Positions 10,301 to 19,232 of a stretch of 64,000 nucleotides of DNA are shown here, piece by piece. Source of the stretch: G965212005 sp965212005 (lineage in GTDB: Bacteria > Pseudomonadota > Gammaproteobacteria > Porifericomitales > Porifericomitaceae). The stretch is taken from contig OZ243038.1 of the NCBI GenBank assembly GCA_965212005.1, positions 1,054,001 to 1,118,000 of the forward strand, given 5' to 3'. Position 1 is the first letter of the stretch; each line of letters starts with the position of its first letter. Under the pieces are notes generated by a model that worked only from the letters and a program-made list of their open reading frames with translations, searched no databases and was not told the origin of the DNA. Made by a program: the position numbers and the translations under genes.

Positions 10301-11962
10301 GGCGTTGAGGGTGAGGTCGCCGTAGAGCCCGGTGCCGCTGGCCCCGCTCGCGAACGCGTAGCTGCCGCCGGGCACCTCGGTGCTGTCGGCATCAAGGAGC
10401 ATCAGCGCACCGGAGGCCGTGGGCAGGCCCGTGGTGTCCGTGGCCCCCGCCTCGGTCACCGCGCCCGCCAGGGCCGCCGCCGGGCCGATGGTGGTCGGGA
10501 CCACCTCACTCACCGTGAGGGTGTGCAGGGCAGTCCCGGTGGCGGGCGGGGTGGAGCTGTCGGTCACCGTCAGCGTCAGTACCACCGTGCCGGCGGCGCT
10601 GGGCGTGAAGGAGGTGTCGGGCAGGGCCGCGTTGCCCAACGTGCCGTCGCCGCCGTCGCTGCTCGTGAACATCCATGCGTGGGAGGCGATGCTGTCACCG
10701 CTGTCCGGATCGGCGCTGGCGCTGCCCACGAGATTAACGGACGTGCCGACCTCGGCGGTGGCCGGGGCCGTGATCGCGGCACTCGGCGCGTCGTTGGCAC
10801 CGGTGACGGCGAGGGTGATGATGCCCGCCAGGGTCGTGGCGCCGAGGCTGCCCTCAATATCGAAGGTGTCCCTCTCCTCGGCGCCGCCCGCCAGCGCCTC
10901 GGTGGCCGGCGCCCCGTTGTCCAGCATGTACGACCAGGTGCCGTTGGCGTTGAGGGTGAGGTCGCCGTAGAGGCCGGTGCCGCTGGCCCCGCTCGCGAAC
11001 GCGTAGCTGCCGCCGGGCACCTCGGTGCTGTCGGCATCAAGGAGCATCAGCGCACCGGAGGCCGTGGGCAGGCCCGTGGTGTCCGTGGCCCCCGCCTCGG
11101 TCACCGCGCCCGCCAGGGCCGCCGCCGGGCCGATGGTGGTCGGGACCACCTCACTCACCGTGAGGGTGTGCAGGGCAGTCCCGGTGGCGGGCGGGGTGGC
11201 GCTGTCGGTCACCGTCAGCGTCAGCACCACCGTGCCGGCGGCGCTGGGCGTGAAGGAGGTGTCGGCCAGGGCCGCGTTACCCAACGTGCCGTCGCCGCCG
11301 TCGCTGCCCGTGAACGTCCACGCGTGGGAGGCGATGCTGTCGCCGCTGTCCGGATCGGCGCTGGCGCTGCCCACGAGATTAACGGACGTGCCGACCTCAG
11401 CGGTGGCCGGGGCCGTGATCGCGGCACTCGGCGCGTCGTTGGCACCGGTGACGGCGAGGGTGATGATGCCCGCCAGGGTCGTGGCGCCGAGGCTGCCCTC
11501 AATATCGAAGGTGTCCCTCTTCTCGGCGCCGCCCGCCAGCGCCTCGGTGGCCGGCGCCCCGTTGTCTAGCATGTACGACCAGGTGCCGTTGGCGTTGAGG
11601 GTGAGGTCGCCGTAGAGCCCGGTGCCGCTGGCCCCGCTCGCGAACGCGTAGCTGCCGCCGGGCACCTCGGTGCTGTCGGCATCAAGGAGCATCAGCGCAC
11701 CGGAGGCCGTGGGCAGGCCCGTGGTGTCCGTGGCCCCCGCCTCGGTCACCGCGCCCGCCAGGGCCGCCGCCGGGCCGATGGTGGTCGGGACCACCTCACT
11801 CACCGTGAGGGTGTGCAGGGCAGTCCCGGTGGCGGGCGGGGTGGAGCTGTCGGTCACCGTCAGCGTCAGTACCACCGTGCCGGCGGCGCTGGGCGTGAAG
11901 GAGGTGTCGGGCAGGGCCGCGTTGCCCAACGTGCCGTCGCCGCCGTCGCTGCTCGTGAACAT
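7334..11962 (-). CDS. Giant repeat adhesin, C-terminal part with autotransporter barrel
   Basis: This is the downstream portion of one very large surface protein whose 5' part is at 13785-19232; the two are in different frames because of indels between them. It begins inside the 645-bp repeats (each a VCBS-like plus a PKD-like domain). It continues through a VCBS-like domain, a PKD-like domain and a putative-Ig domain (LPDGLSFDSSTRVLSG), then a charged linker. It ends in a roughly 290-residue autotransporter beta-domain starting near WGRGSVSNF and finishing in a terminal phenylalanine (GVEATLGF). Cell-surface adhesion is the usual role of such proteins. It has no credible start of its own. 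Confidence 0.82.
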   Translation of the reverse strand: MFTSSDGGDGTLGNAALPDTSFTPSAAGTVVLTLTVTDSSTPPATGTALHTLTVSEVVPTTIGPAAALAGAVTEAGATDTTGLPTASGALMLLDADSTEVPGGSYAFASGASGTGLYGDLTLNANGTWSYMLDNGAPATEALAGGAEKRDTFDIEGSLGATTLAGIITLAVTGANDAPSAAITAPATAEVGTSVNLVGSASADPDSGDSIASHAWTFTGSDGGDGTLGNAALADTSFTPSAAGTVVLTLTVTDSATPPATGTALHTLTVSEVVPTTIGPAAALAGAVTEAGATDTTGLPTASGALMLLDADSTEVPGGSYAFASGASGTGLYGDLTLNANGTWSYMLDNGAPATEALAGGAEERDTFDIEGSLGATTLAGIITLAVTGANDAPSAAITAPATAEVGTSVNLVGSASADPDSGDSIASHAWMFTSSDGGDGTLGNAALPDTSFTPSAAGTVVLTLTVTDSSTPPATGTALHTLTVSEVVPTTIGPAAALAGAVTEAGATDTTGLPTASGALMLLDADSTEVPGGSYAFASGASGTGLYGDLTLNANGTWSYMLDNGAPATEALAGGAEERDTFDIEGSLGVTTLSGTITLTVTGANDAPSAAITAPATAEVGTSVNLVGSASADPDSGDSIASHAWMFTSSDGGAGTLGNAALADTSFTPSAAGTVVLTLTVTDSATPPATGTALHTLTVAAAPDTAPTSLTGNLTASVTVGGANPAGTVSVLPADATNTSITPLNEAGTHGTFDIAANGAWTYTLGATATQRDNLQTLSQGRTIDDPFTITAAGDNSVTANVVITLTGVNDNPTATIAVPAGNMTVNFGAVVDLEGSARDADEVDASGTPEAVTLQWSANPDRGTFGDANAATTTWTAPNEAGAVVLTLTATDTNSATGTATVTITVQASTDTVPAFAAGTTLANQTYTVNMSISTLTLPTATGGNSPLTYRLADASGNLPDGLSFDSSTRVLSGMPTMVQDATDYTYTVADGDANTAPSDEDTLTFTITVRASTQEGERERAQREQATEDTIAAFGRTVAVDLVRMMDARARAAKSPSGGSSQATIAGRTLSLDQRNASAGDKPATHSPSPALPAAGGLSGRSGETGQPVGDGAGFHAVDLRRLLTGSSFQMALDGAGWASSSPTLWGRGSVSNFNGKRQNNFSTDGDVYSGQIGVDFQVIPNMLAGLAVNYSESDSDYAFSGGTTGEIDTDLTSIHPYVHWSGERGLGLWLMLGYGEGEATLEDDDGKVDTDLDMEMVAVGLHRDMYSGWALKADAFFMQVDAEEETGLLNEVETDVWQLRLGLEKNRNLLLSDGATMQASGELAARLDGGDAETGLGVDVNGDLVYTHPRLGLSLAAQGHYLLVHAGSNFDEWGVSLSAMFDPGAPDRGLRLSLTPSLGTVSEGGQLWEDGRFIASAVEGETDPSMPVNMSAEAAYGLSMMDERGLLTPFSAFSWSGQERYAHLGTRMKMAGAQHLEMEFALYGEQKYETDAVGGLSGVLDSRVRRVLVRDLAVIEWFGTLRAGGTDDYQFGVEATLGF

Positions 11963-14900
11963 CCATGCGTGGGAGGCGATGCTGTCACCGTGGCGCTGCC
12001 CACGAGATTAACGGACGTGCCGACCTCGGCGGTGGCCGGGGCCGTGATCGCGGCACTCGGCGCGTCGTTGGCACCGGTGACGGCGAGGGTGATGATGCCC
12101 GAGGCTGCCCTCAATATCGAAGGTGTCCCTCTCCTCGGCGCCGCCCGCCAGCGCCTCGGTGGCCGGCGCCCCGTTGTCCAGCATGTACGACCAGGTGCCG
12201 TTGGCGTTGAGGGTGAGGTCGCCGTAGAGGCCGGTGCCGCTGGCCCCGCTCGCGAACGCGTAGCTGCCGCCGGGCACCTCGGTGCTGTCGGCATCAAGGA
12301 GCATCAGCGCACCGGAGGCCGTGGGCATTCCTGTGGTGTCCGTGGCGCCCGCCTCGGTCACCGCGCCCGCCAGGGCCGCCGCCGGGCCGATGGTGGTCGA
12401 CCACCTCACTCACCGTGAGGGTGTGCAGGGCAGTCCCGGTGGCGGGCGGGGTGGCGCTGTCGGTCACCGTCAGCGTCAGCACCACCGTGCCGGCGGCGCT
12501 GGGCGTGAAGGAGGTGTCGGCCAGGGCCGCGTTACCCAACGTGCCGTCGCCGCCGTCGCTGCCCGTGAACGTCCACGCGTGGGAGGCGATGCTGTCGCCG
12601 CTGTCCGGATCGGCGCTGGCGCTGCCCACGAGATTAACGGACGTGCCGACCTCAGCGGTGGCCGGGGCCGTGATCGCGGCACTCGGCGCGTCGTTGGCCG
12701 GTGACGGCGAGGGTGATGATGCCCGCCAGGGTCGTGGCGCCGAGGCTGCCCTCAATATCGAAGGTGTCCCTCTTCTCGGCGCCGCCCGCCAGCGCCTCGG
12801 TGGCCGGCGCCCCGTTGTCTAGCATGTACGACCAGGTGCCGTTGGCGTTGAGGGTGAGGTCGCCGTAGTGCCGCTGGCCCCGCTCGCGAACGCGTAGCGC
12901 GCAACGTGCCGTCGCCGCCGTCGCTGCCCGTGAACGTCCACGCGTGGGAGGCGATGCTGTCGCCGCTGTCCGATGCCGACCTCGGCGGTGGCCGGGGCCG
13001 TGATCGCGGCGCTCGGCGCGTCGTTGGCACCGGTGACGGTGAGGGTGATGGTGCCCGACAGGGTCGTGACGCCGAGGCTGCCCTCAATATCGAAGGTGTC
13101 CCTCTCCTCGGCGCCGCCCGCCAGCGCCTCGGTGGCCGGCGCCCCGTTGTCTAGCATGTACGACCAGGTGCCGTTGGCGTTGAGGGTGAGGTCGCCGTAG
13201 AGCCCGGTGCCGCTGGGTCGCGAACGCGTAGCTGCCGCCGGGCACCTCGGTGCTGTCGGCATCAAGGAGCATCAGCGCACCGGAGGCCGTGGGCAGGCCC
13301 GTGGTGTCCGTGGCCCCCGCCTCGGTCACCGCGCCCGCCAGGGCCGCCGCCGGGCCGATGGTGGTCGGGACCACCTCACTCACCGTGAGGGTGTGCAGGG
13401 CAGTCCCGGTGGCGGGCGGGGTGGCGCTGTCGGTCACCGTCAGCGTCAGCACCACCGTGCCGGCGGCGCTGGGCGTGAAGGAGGTGTCGGCCAGGGCCGC
13501 GTTACCCAACGTGCCGTCGCCGCCGTCGCTGCCCGTGAACGTCCACGCGTGGGAGGCGATGCTGTCGCCGCTGTCCGGATCGGCGCTGGCGCTGCCCACG
13601 AGATTAACGGACGTGCCGACCTCGGCGGTGGCCGGGGCCGTGATCGCGGCGCTCGGCGCGTCGTTGGCACCGGTGACGGTGAGGGTGATGGTGCCCGCCA
13701 GGGTCGTGGCGCCGAGGCTGCCCTCAATATCGAAGCCTCTCGGCGCCGCCCGCCAGCGCCTCGGTGGCAGGCGCCCCGTTGTCGTCAGCATGTACGACCA
13801 GGTGCCGTTGGCGTTGAGGGTGAGGTCGCCGTAGAGGCCGGTGCCGCTGGCCCCGCTCGCGAACGCGTAGCTGCCGCCGGGCACCTCGGTGCTGTCGGCA
13901 TCAAGGAGGCCGGTGCCGCTGGCCCCGCTCGCATCAGCGCACCGGAGGCCGTGGGCATTCCTGTGGTGTCCGTGGCGCCCGCCTCGGTCACCGCGCCCGC
14001 CAGGGCCGCCGCCGGGCCGATGGTGGTCGGGACCGGATCACTCACCGTGAGGGTGTGCATGGCGGTCCCGGTGGCGGGCGGGGTGGCGCTGTCGGTCACC
14101 GTCAGCGTCAGCACCACCGTGCCGGCGGCGCTGGGCGTGAAGGAGGTGTCGGCCAGGGCCGCGTTACCCAACGTGCCGTCGCCGCCGTCGCTGCTCGTGA
14201 ACGTCCATGCGTGGGAGGCGATGCTGTCGCCGCTGTCCGGATCGGCGCTGGCGCTGCCCACGAGATTAACGGACGTGCCGACCTCGGCGGTGGCCGGGGC
14301 CGTGATCGCGGCACTCGGCGCGTCGTTGGCACCGGTGACGGTGAGGGTGATGGTGCCCGACAGGGTCGTGACGCCGAGGCTGCCCTCAATATCGAAGGTG
14401 TCCCTCTCCTCGGCGCCGCCCGCCAGCGCCTCGGTGGCCGGCGCCCCGTTGTCTAGCATGTACGACCAGGTGCCGTTGGCGTTGAGGGTGAGGTCGCCGT
14501 AGAGGCCGGTGCCGCTTGCCCCGCTCGCGAACGCGTAGCTGCCGCCGGGCACCTCGGTGCTGCCGGCATCAAGGAGCATCAGCGCACCGGAGGCCGTGGG
14601 CATTCCTGTGGTGTCCGTGGCCCCCGCCTCGGTCACCGCGCCCGCCAGGGCCGCCGCCGGGCCGATGGTGGTCGGGACCGGATCACTCACCGTGAGGGTG
14701 TGCATGGCGGTCCCGGTGGCGGGCGGGGTGGCGCTGTCGGTCACCGTCAGCGTCAGTACCACCGTGCCGGCGGCGCTGGGCGTGAAGGAGGTGTCGGCCA
14801 GGGCCGCGTTACCCAACGTGCCGTCGCCGCCGTCGCTGCTCGTGAACGTCCATGCGTGGGAGGCGATGCTGTCGCCGCTGTCCGGATCGGCGCTGGCGCT

Positions 14901-16622
14901 GCCCACGAGATTAACGGACGTGCCGACCTCGGCGCTGGCCGGGGCCGTGATCGCGGCACTCGGCGCGTCGTTGGCACCGGTGACGGTGAGGGTGATGGTG
15001 CCCGACAGGGTCGTGACGCCGAGGCTGCCCTCAATATCGAAGGTGTCCCTCTCCTCGGCGCCGCCCGCCAGCGCCTCGGTGGCCGGCGCCCCGTTGTCTA
15101 GCATGTACGACCAGGTGCCGTTGGCGTTGAGGGTGAGGTCGCCGTAGAGGCCGGTGCCGCTTGCCCCGCTCGCGAACGCGTAGCTGCCGCCGGGCACCTC
15201 GGTGCTGCCGGCATCAAGGAGCATCAGCGCACCGGAGGCCGTGGGCATTCCTGTGGTGTCCGTGGCCCCCGCCTCGGTCACCGCGCCCGCCAGGGCCGCC
15301 GCCGGGCCGATGGTGGTCGGGACCACCTCACTCACCGTGAGGGTGTGCATGGCGGTGCCGGTGGCGGGCGGGGTGGCGCTGTCGGTCACCGTCAGCGTCA
15401 GCACCACCGTGCCGGCGGCGCTGGGCGTGAAGGAGGTGTCGGCCAGGGCCGCATTGCCCAATGTGCCGTCGCCGCCGTCGCTGCCCGTGAACGTCCACGC
15501 GTGGGAGGCGATGCTGTCGCCGCTGTCCGGATCGGCGCTGGCGCTGCCCACGAGATTAACGGACGTGCCGACCTCGGCGGTGGCCGGGGCCGTGATCGCG
15601 GCGCTCGGCGCGTCGTTGGCACCGGTGACGGTGAGGGTGATGGTCCCGGGCAGGGTCGTGGCGCCGAGACTGCCCTCAATGTTGAAGGTGTCCCTCTCCT
15701 CGGCGCCGCCCGCCAGCGCCTCGGTGGCCGGTGCCCCGTTGTTCAGCATGTACGACCAGGTGCCGTTGGCGTTGAGGGTGAGGTCGCCGTAGAGGCCGGT
15801 GCCGCTTGCCCCGCTCGCGAACGCGTAGCTGCCGCCGGGCACCTCGGTGCTGCTGGCATCAAGGAGCATCAGCGCACCGGAGGCCGTGGGCAGGCCCGTG
15901 GGGTCCGTGGCCCCCGCCTCGGTCACCGCGCCCGCCAGGGCCGCCGCCGGGCCGATGGTGGTCGGGACCGGATCACTCACCGTGAGGGTGTGCAGGGCAG
16001 TCCCGGTGGCGGGCGGGGTGGCGCTGTCGGTCACCGTCAGCGTCAGCACCACCGTGCCGGCGGCGCTGGGCGTGAAGGAGGTGTCGGCCAGGGCCGCGTT
16101 GCCTAAAGTGCCGTCGCCGCCGTCGCTGCTCGTGAACATCCACGCGTGGGAGGCGATGCTGTCACCGCTGTCCGGATCGGCGCTGGCGCTGCCCACGAGA
16201 TTAACGGACGTGCCGACCTCGGCGGTGGCCGGGGCCGTGATCGCGGCGCTCGGCGCGTCGTTGGCACCGGTGACGGTGAGGGTGATGGTGCCCGCCAGCG
16301 TCGTGGCGCCGAGGCTGCCCTCAATATCGAAGGTGTCCCTCATGCTGGCACCGCCCGCCAGCGCCTCGGTGGCCGGCGCCCCGTTGTTCAGCATGTACGA
16401 CCAGGTGCCGTTGGCGTTGAGGGTGAGGTCGCCGTAGAGGCCGGTGCCGCTTGCCCCGCTCGCGAACGCGTAGCTGCCGCCGGGCACCTCGGTGCTGCCG
16501 GCATCAAGGAGCATCAGCGCACCGGAGGCCGTGGGCATTCCTGTGGTGTCCGTGGCCCCCGCCTCGGTCACCGCGCCCGCCAGGGCCGCCGCCGGGCCGA
16601 TGGTGGTCGGGACCACCTCACT
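9867..16622 (-). repeat. Tandem array of 645-bp coding repeats (about ten copies)
   Basis: The marker encoding SGALMLLDA occurs near 16503, 15858, 15213, 14568, 13930, 13262, 12296, 11682, 11037 and 10392. Spacing is exactly 645 bases in the outer copies, and about 638, 668, 966 and 614 in the middle ones. Each 215-residue unit holds one VCBS-like domain (TTIGPAAALAGAVTEAG to VTGANDAP) and one PKD-like domain (AAITAPATAEVGTSVNL to TLTVS). The copies are nearly identical at the DNA level, which implies recent expansion or ongoing conversion. Confidence 0.92.
11963..13784 (-). pseudogene. Frame-disrupted middle of the adhesin repeat array
   Basis: The outer repeats are intact, but this stretch carries many indels relative to the consensus unit. 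Examples are a 16-base loss near 11990, a 17-base loss near 12103, 2-base losses near 12398 and 12698, a 7-base loss near 12867, larger losses near 12897 and 12972, and others near 13217 and 13735; an insertion lies near 13908. No frame is open throughout. The concentration of errors in the centre of a long near-identical array is what a mis-assembled repeat would give, although real decay is possible. Confidence 0.6.
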
Positions 16623-19232
16623 AGCCTCCAGCGGCGTGCCGGTGCCGGGGTTGGAATACAGGCCATTGCCTTCCGCATTGTTTGCCCGCACCTGCACTTC
16701 ATAGTTTGAGCCGGCGTTCAGCCCGCTGATTACCAGGCGGGTATTGGTTGCGGGGACGGGGTCTGCTGTGGTGTAAGCACCGCTTGAGCCTATCCGGTAG
16801 CGCACCCCATAGGCGGTGATTGGCGGGCCGGTGTTGGTCGGTGGCAGCCAATCGACGGTCAGTGACGTCGGCCCGGGTGTTACGGTCGGAACGGCCGGCC
16901 GGCCCGGTCGCTCTTCCGCGTCGGTCACGGTGATTGTTACCTGTGTGGTGGCACTGGTCGTGCCGACGGTCAGCGAGATGGTCAGCGTATAGCTTGCAAG
17001 GGTCTCAAAATCAGGCGAGGTTTCGACTAACAACTGACCGGTCACAGAGTCAATGTCAAAGGCGTTGCCCGTATTGCCTGATTCGATAGCCCAGGTCCGG
17101 GGGCCGGACGGGAAGCCCTCGGGCATAAGCGGCGTGCCAACAATGGCATTCATACCGGTATTCTCGACTACTGTAAACATTGTTGTGCCTGACAGTGACG
17201 GCGACACTGCAATGGTAAACATCAGGGTCTCACTGTCACTATCTCCGACGTGGCCATCCCGGTCCGCAGTCGTATAGGTGTATTCCGTTGCGAGCTGGAC
17301 CATGGTCGGCGTGCCACTCAATACACGGGTGTTGGAGTTAAACATCAACCCCTGTGGCAATTGCGTCACGTCGTAAATGAGAAAGCGGCCGTTGCCGCCG
17401 GTCGCAGGCGGCAACGTAACGGGAGTGATCGGCTGGTTCACCATGTAACTCTGAGCCGGAATCATAGCGCCCCCGAAACTCGGCGCGACATTGGCTTCCA
17501 CCGTGATGGTAAAGGTCAAGGTTGCGGTATCGCCACTCTCGGTGTTGGCGTCACTGTCCCCGAGCGTGTAGACGTATTCCCTTTCCGCCTGCACCACCGT
17601 TGGCGATCCTACCAGAGATGCGAGACCACCTGTAGCGTCGAATGACAGGCCAGGCGGCAGGTCCGGAGTAATATCGTGGGTGAGCATGCCATTGCCACCG
17701 GACACTATCCCCAGCAGCACACCACTACCGTGAATCATGCTGCCAGTGAATACCGTTGGTGAATTTTCCACGTACGTCAAGTCCGAGGTGGTCATGGTGA
17801 TGCGCGGAGCAGTATCGGGCGGCGCCATCACCGTGACCGTGACCATGTCGGTGGTCATGGCGATGGAGTCACTCACCGAAAGACTCAGCGTAACGGACGT
17901 GCTGCTGAGTACCGTCGGCGCCATCCAGGCAGTATTAGCGGCAGTGGCGTTTGTGAAACGCCCCACGTCCGGAACCGCGCTCCACATATAGCTCAGCGTG
18001 GCCGTTTCTCCTGCGTCCACATCAACACCGCTGCCCGCCACCGCCACCACTGACCCCGACATTACCATCATGTTCGCAGCCGGAGCATCAATCGTCACCA
18101 TCGGATTGTCATTGGCGCCGGTCACCGTCACGGTCACCGTGACATCAGGAGGGTTGAAGAATCCGGTTCCCGCCACCGCCCGAACAAGGAGGGTGTCTTC
18201 AAGCGTATCGCCTTCACCCAACTCCTGCACGTCAGTGGCAGCGTTGTTCAACTCATACCCCCAAGTGGCAGTGCCGCCCACATCGGAGAGGGTGAACGTC
18301 CCGTAAGCGCCATCCAACCCGTCAGGTGCAGAAAAGGTAGCACCTGTTATGACATCACCGAGGCTGTTTTCCACTCGGAGTGTGCCGCTATCCGTCAGGC
18401 CCCCGTCTTCAGCAACCATCCCGACGGTGTCGCCAACAAGACTGCTCGGCTCCGGATCCGATGTTACCTCAATGGTGAACATCAGGGTCGCGCTGTCACT
18501 ATCTCCTTCGTGGCCATCCCGGTCCGCGGCCGTATAGGTGTATTCCGTTTCGATCTGGAACATGGTCGGTGTACCGCTCAATACACGGGTGTTGGAGCGA
18601 AACATCAACCCCTGTGGCAATTGCGTCACGTCATAAATGAGAAAGCGGCCGTTGCCGCCGGTCGCAGACGGCAACGTAACGGGAGTGATCGGCTGGTTCA
18701 CCATGTAACTCTGAGCCGGAATCATAGCGCCCCCGAAACTCGGCGCGACATTGGCTTGCACCGTGATGGTAAAGGTCAAGGTTACGGTATCGTCACTCCC
18801 GGTGTTGGTGTCACTGTCCCCGACCGTGTAGACGTATTCCGTTTCCGCCTGCACCACCGTTGGCGATCCTTCCAGAAGTGATAAGCCACTGAAAGAGTCG
18901 AATGACAGGCCAGGCGGCAGGTCCGGAGTAATATCGTGGGTGAGCATGCCATTGCCACCGGACACTCTCCCCAGCAACACACCACTACCGAAAATCCTGC
19001 TGCCAGAGAATACCGTTGGTGAATTTTCCACGTACGTCAAGTCCGAGGTGGTCATGGTGATGCGCGGGGCAGTATCGGGCGTCTGCGTTTGCGCCGATAG
19101 CGGAGCCAGCGCGAGAAGCAGCATGGCGGATATGGCGAACAGAGGCCCGGCCCAGTGATGGTTGGCTGCCTTCCGGGCGGCGACACAATGCCCGGTAGGA
19201 GAATTATTTTTTATCCAATCTGATATAGACAT
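13785..19232 (-). CDS. Giant repeat adhesin, N-terminal part
   Basis: This part starts with an ATG at 19232 and a signal peptide (hydrophobic LFAISAMLLLALAPLSA). Domains in order are: two putative-Ig/cadherin-like modules, a VCBS-like domain with a PKD-like domain, a second copy of the Ig-like pair, a cadherin-like domain, a fibronectin type III domain (GPTSLTVDWLPP), and then four clean 215-residue repeats. The last ~45 codons of this frame are scrambled by indels. Joined with 7334-11962 it would make a protein of roughly 3,900 residues exported by the Sec system and anchored by the C-terminal barrel. A GGAGGAGG stretch lies about 28 bases before the ATG, farther than usual. Confidence 0.82.
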   Translation of the reverse strand: MSISDWIKNNSPTGHCVAARKAANHHWAGPLFAISAMLLLALAPLSAQTQTPDTAPRITMTTSDLTYVENSPTVFSGSRIFGSGVLLGRVSGGNGMLTHDITPDLPPGLSFDSFSGLSLLEGSPTVVQAETEYVYTVGDSDTNTGSDDTVTLTFTITVQANVAPSFGGAMIPAQSYMVNQPITPVTLPSATGGNGRFLIYDVTQLPQGLMFRSNTRVLSGTPTMFQIETEYTYTAADRDGHEGDSDSATLMFTIEVTSDPEPSSLVGDTVGMVAEDGGLTDSGTLRVENSLGDVITGATFSAPDGLDGAYGTFTLSDVGGTATWGYELNNAATDVQELGEGDTLEDTLLVRAVAGTGFFNPPDVTVTVTVTGANDNPMVTIDAPAANMMVMSGSVVAVAGSGVDVDAGETATLSYMWSAVPDVGRFTNATAANTAWMAPTVLSSTSVTLSLSVSDSIAMTTDMVTVTVMAPPDTAPRITMTTSDLTYVENSPTVFTGSMIHGSGVLLGIVSGGNGMLTHDITPDLPPGLSFDATGGLASLVGSPTVVQAEREYVYTLGDSDANTESGDTATLTFTITVEANVAPSFGGAMIPAQSYMVNQPITPVTLPPATGGNGRFLIYDVTQLPQGLMFNSNTRVLSGTPTMVQLATEYTYTTADRDGHVGDSDSETLMFTIAVSPSLSGTTMFTVVENTGMNAIVGTPLMPEGFPSGPRTWAIESGNTGNAFDIDSVTGQLLVETSPDFETLASYTLTISLTVGTTSATTQVTITVTDAEERPGRPAVPTVTPGPTSLTVDWLPPTNTGPPITAYGVRYRIGSSGAYTTADPVPATNTRLVISGLNAGSNYEVQVRANNAEGNGLYSNPGTGTPLEASEVVPTTIGPAAALAGAVTEAGATDTTGMPTASGALMLLDAGSTEVPGGSYAFASGASGTGLYGDLTLNANGTWSYMLNNGAPATEALAGGASMRDTFDIEGSLGATTLAGTITLTVTGANDAPSAAITAPATAEVGTSVNLVGSASADPDSGDSIASHAWMFTSSDGGDGTLGNAALADTSFTPSAAGTVVLTLTVTDSATPPATGTALHTLTVSDPVPTTIGPAAALAGAVTEAGATDPTGLPTASGALMLLDASSTEVPGGSYAFASGASGTGLYGDLTLNANGTWSYMLNNGAPATEALAGGAEERDTFNIEGSLGATTLPGTITLTVTGANDAPSAAITAPATAEVGTSVNLVGSASADPDSGDSIASHAWTFTGSDGGDGTLGNAALADTSFTPSAAGTVVLTLTVTDSATPPATGTAMHTLTVSEVVPTTIGPAAALAGAVTEAGATDTTGMPTASGALMLLDAGSTEVPGGSYAFASGASGTGLYGDLTLNANGTWSYMLDNGAPATEALAGGAEERDTFDIEGSLGVTTLSGTITLTVTGANDAPSAAITAPASAEVGTSVNLVGSASADPDSGDSIASHAWTFTSSDGGDGTLGNAALADTSFTPSAAGTVVLTLTVTDSATPPATGTAMHTLTVSDPVPTTIGPAAALAGAVTEAGATDTTGMPTASGALMLLDAGSTEVPGGSYAFASGASGTGLYGDLTLNANGTWSYMLDNGAPATEALAGGAEERDTFDIEGSLGVTTLSGTITLTVTGANDAPSAAITAPATAEVGTSVNLVGSASADPDSGDSIASHAWTFTSSDGGDGTLGNAALADTSFTPSAAGTVVLTLTVTDSATPPATGTAMHTLTVSDPVPTTIGPAAALAGAVTEAGATDTTGMPTASGALMRAGPAAPASLMPTAPRCPAAATRSRAGPAAPASTATSPSTPTAPGRTC
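17200..19080 (-). repeat. 1,260-bp second-order repeat in adhesin N-terminus
   Basis: The segment 17200-17820 is near-identical to 18460-19080, exactly 1,260 bases (420 codons) apart. Each copy encodes two Ig-like modules. This is a separate duplication from the 645-bp array and shows that the gene grows at more than one repeat scale. Confidence 0.85.

Noticed and set aside
8168..11569. 1,133-codon open frame on the plus strand opposite the adhesin
   Set aside because: It is the antisense of the GC-rich repeats; its Gly/Arg/Ala-rich sequence mirrors the 645-bp period and shows no family, start site or signal.
9867..16622. Regular tandem repeats as a CRISPR array
   Set aside because: The unit is 645 bases, fully coding and without spacers.
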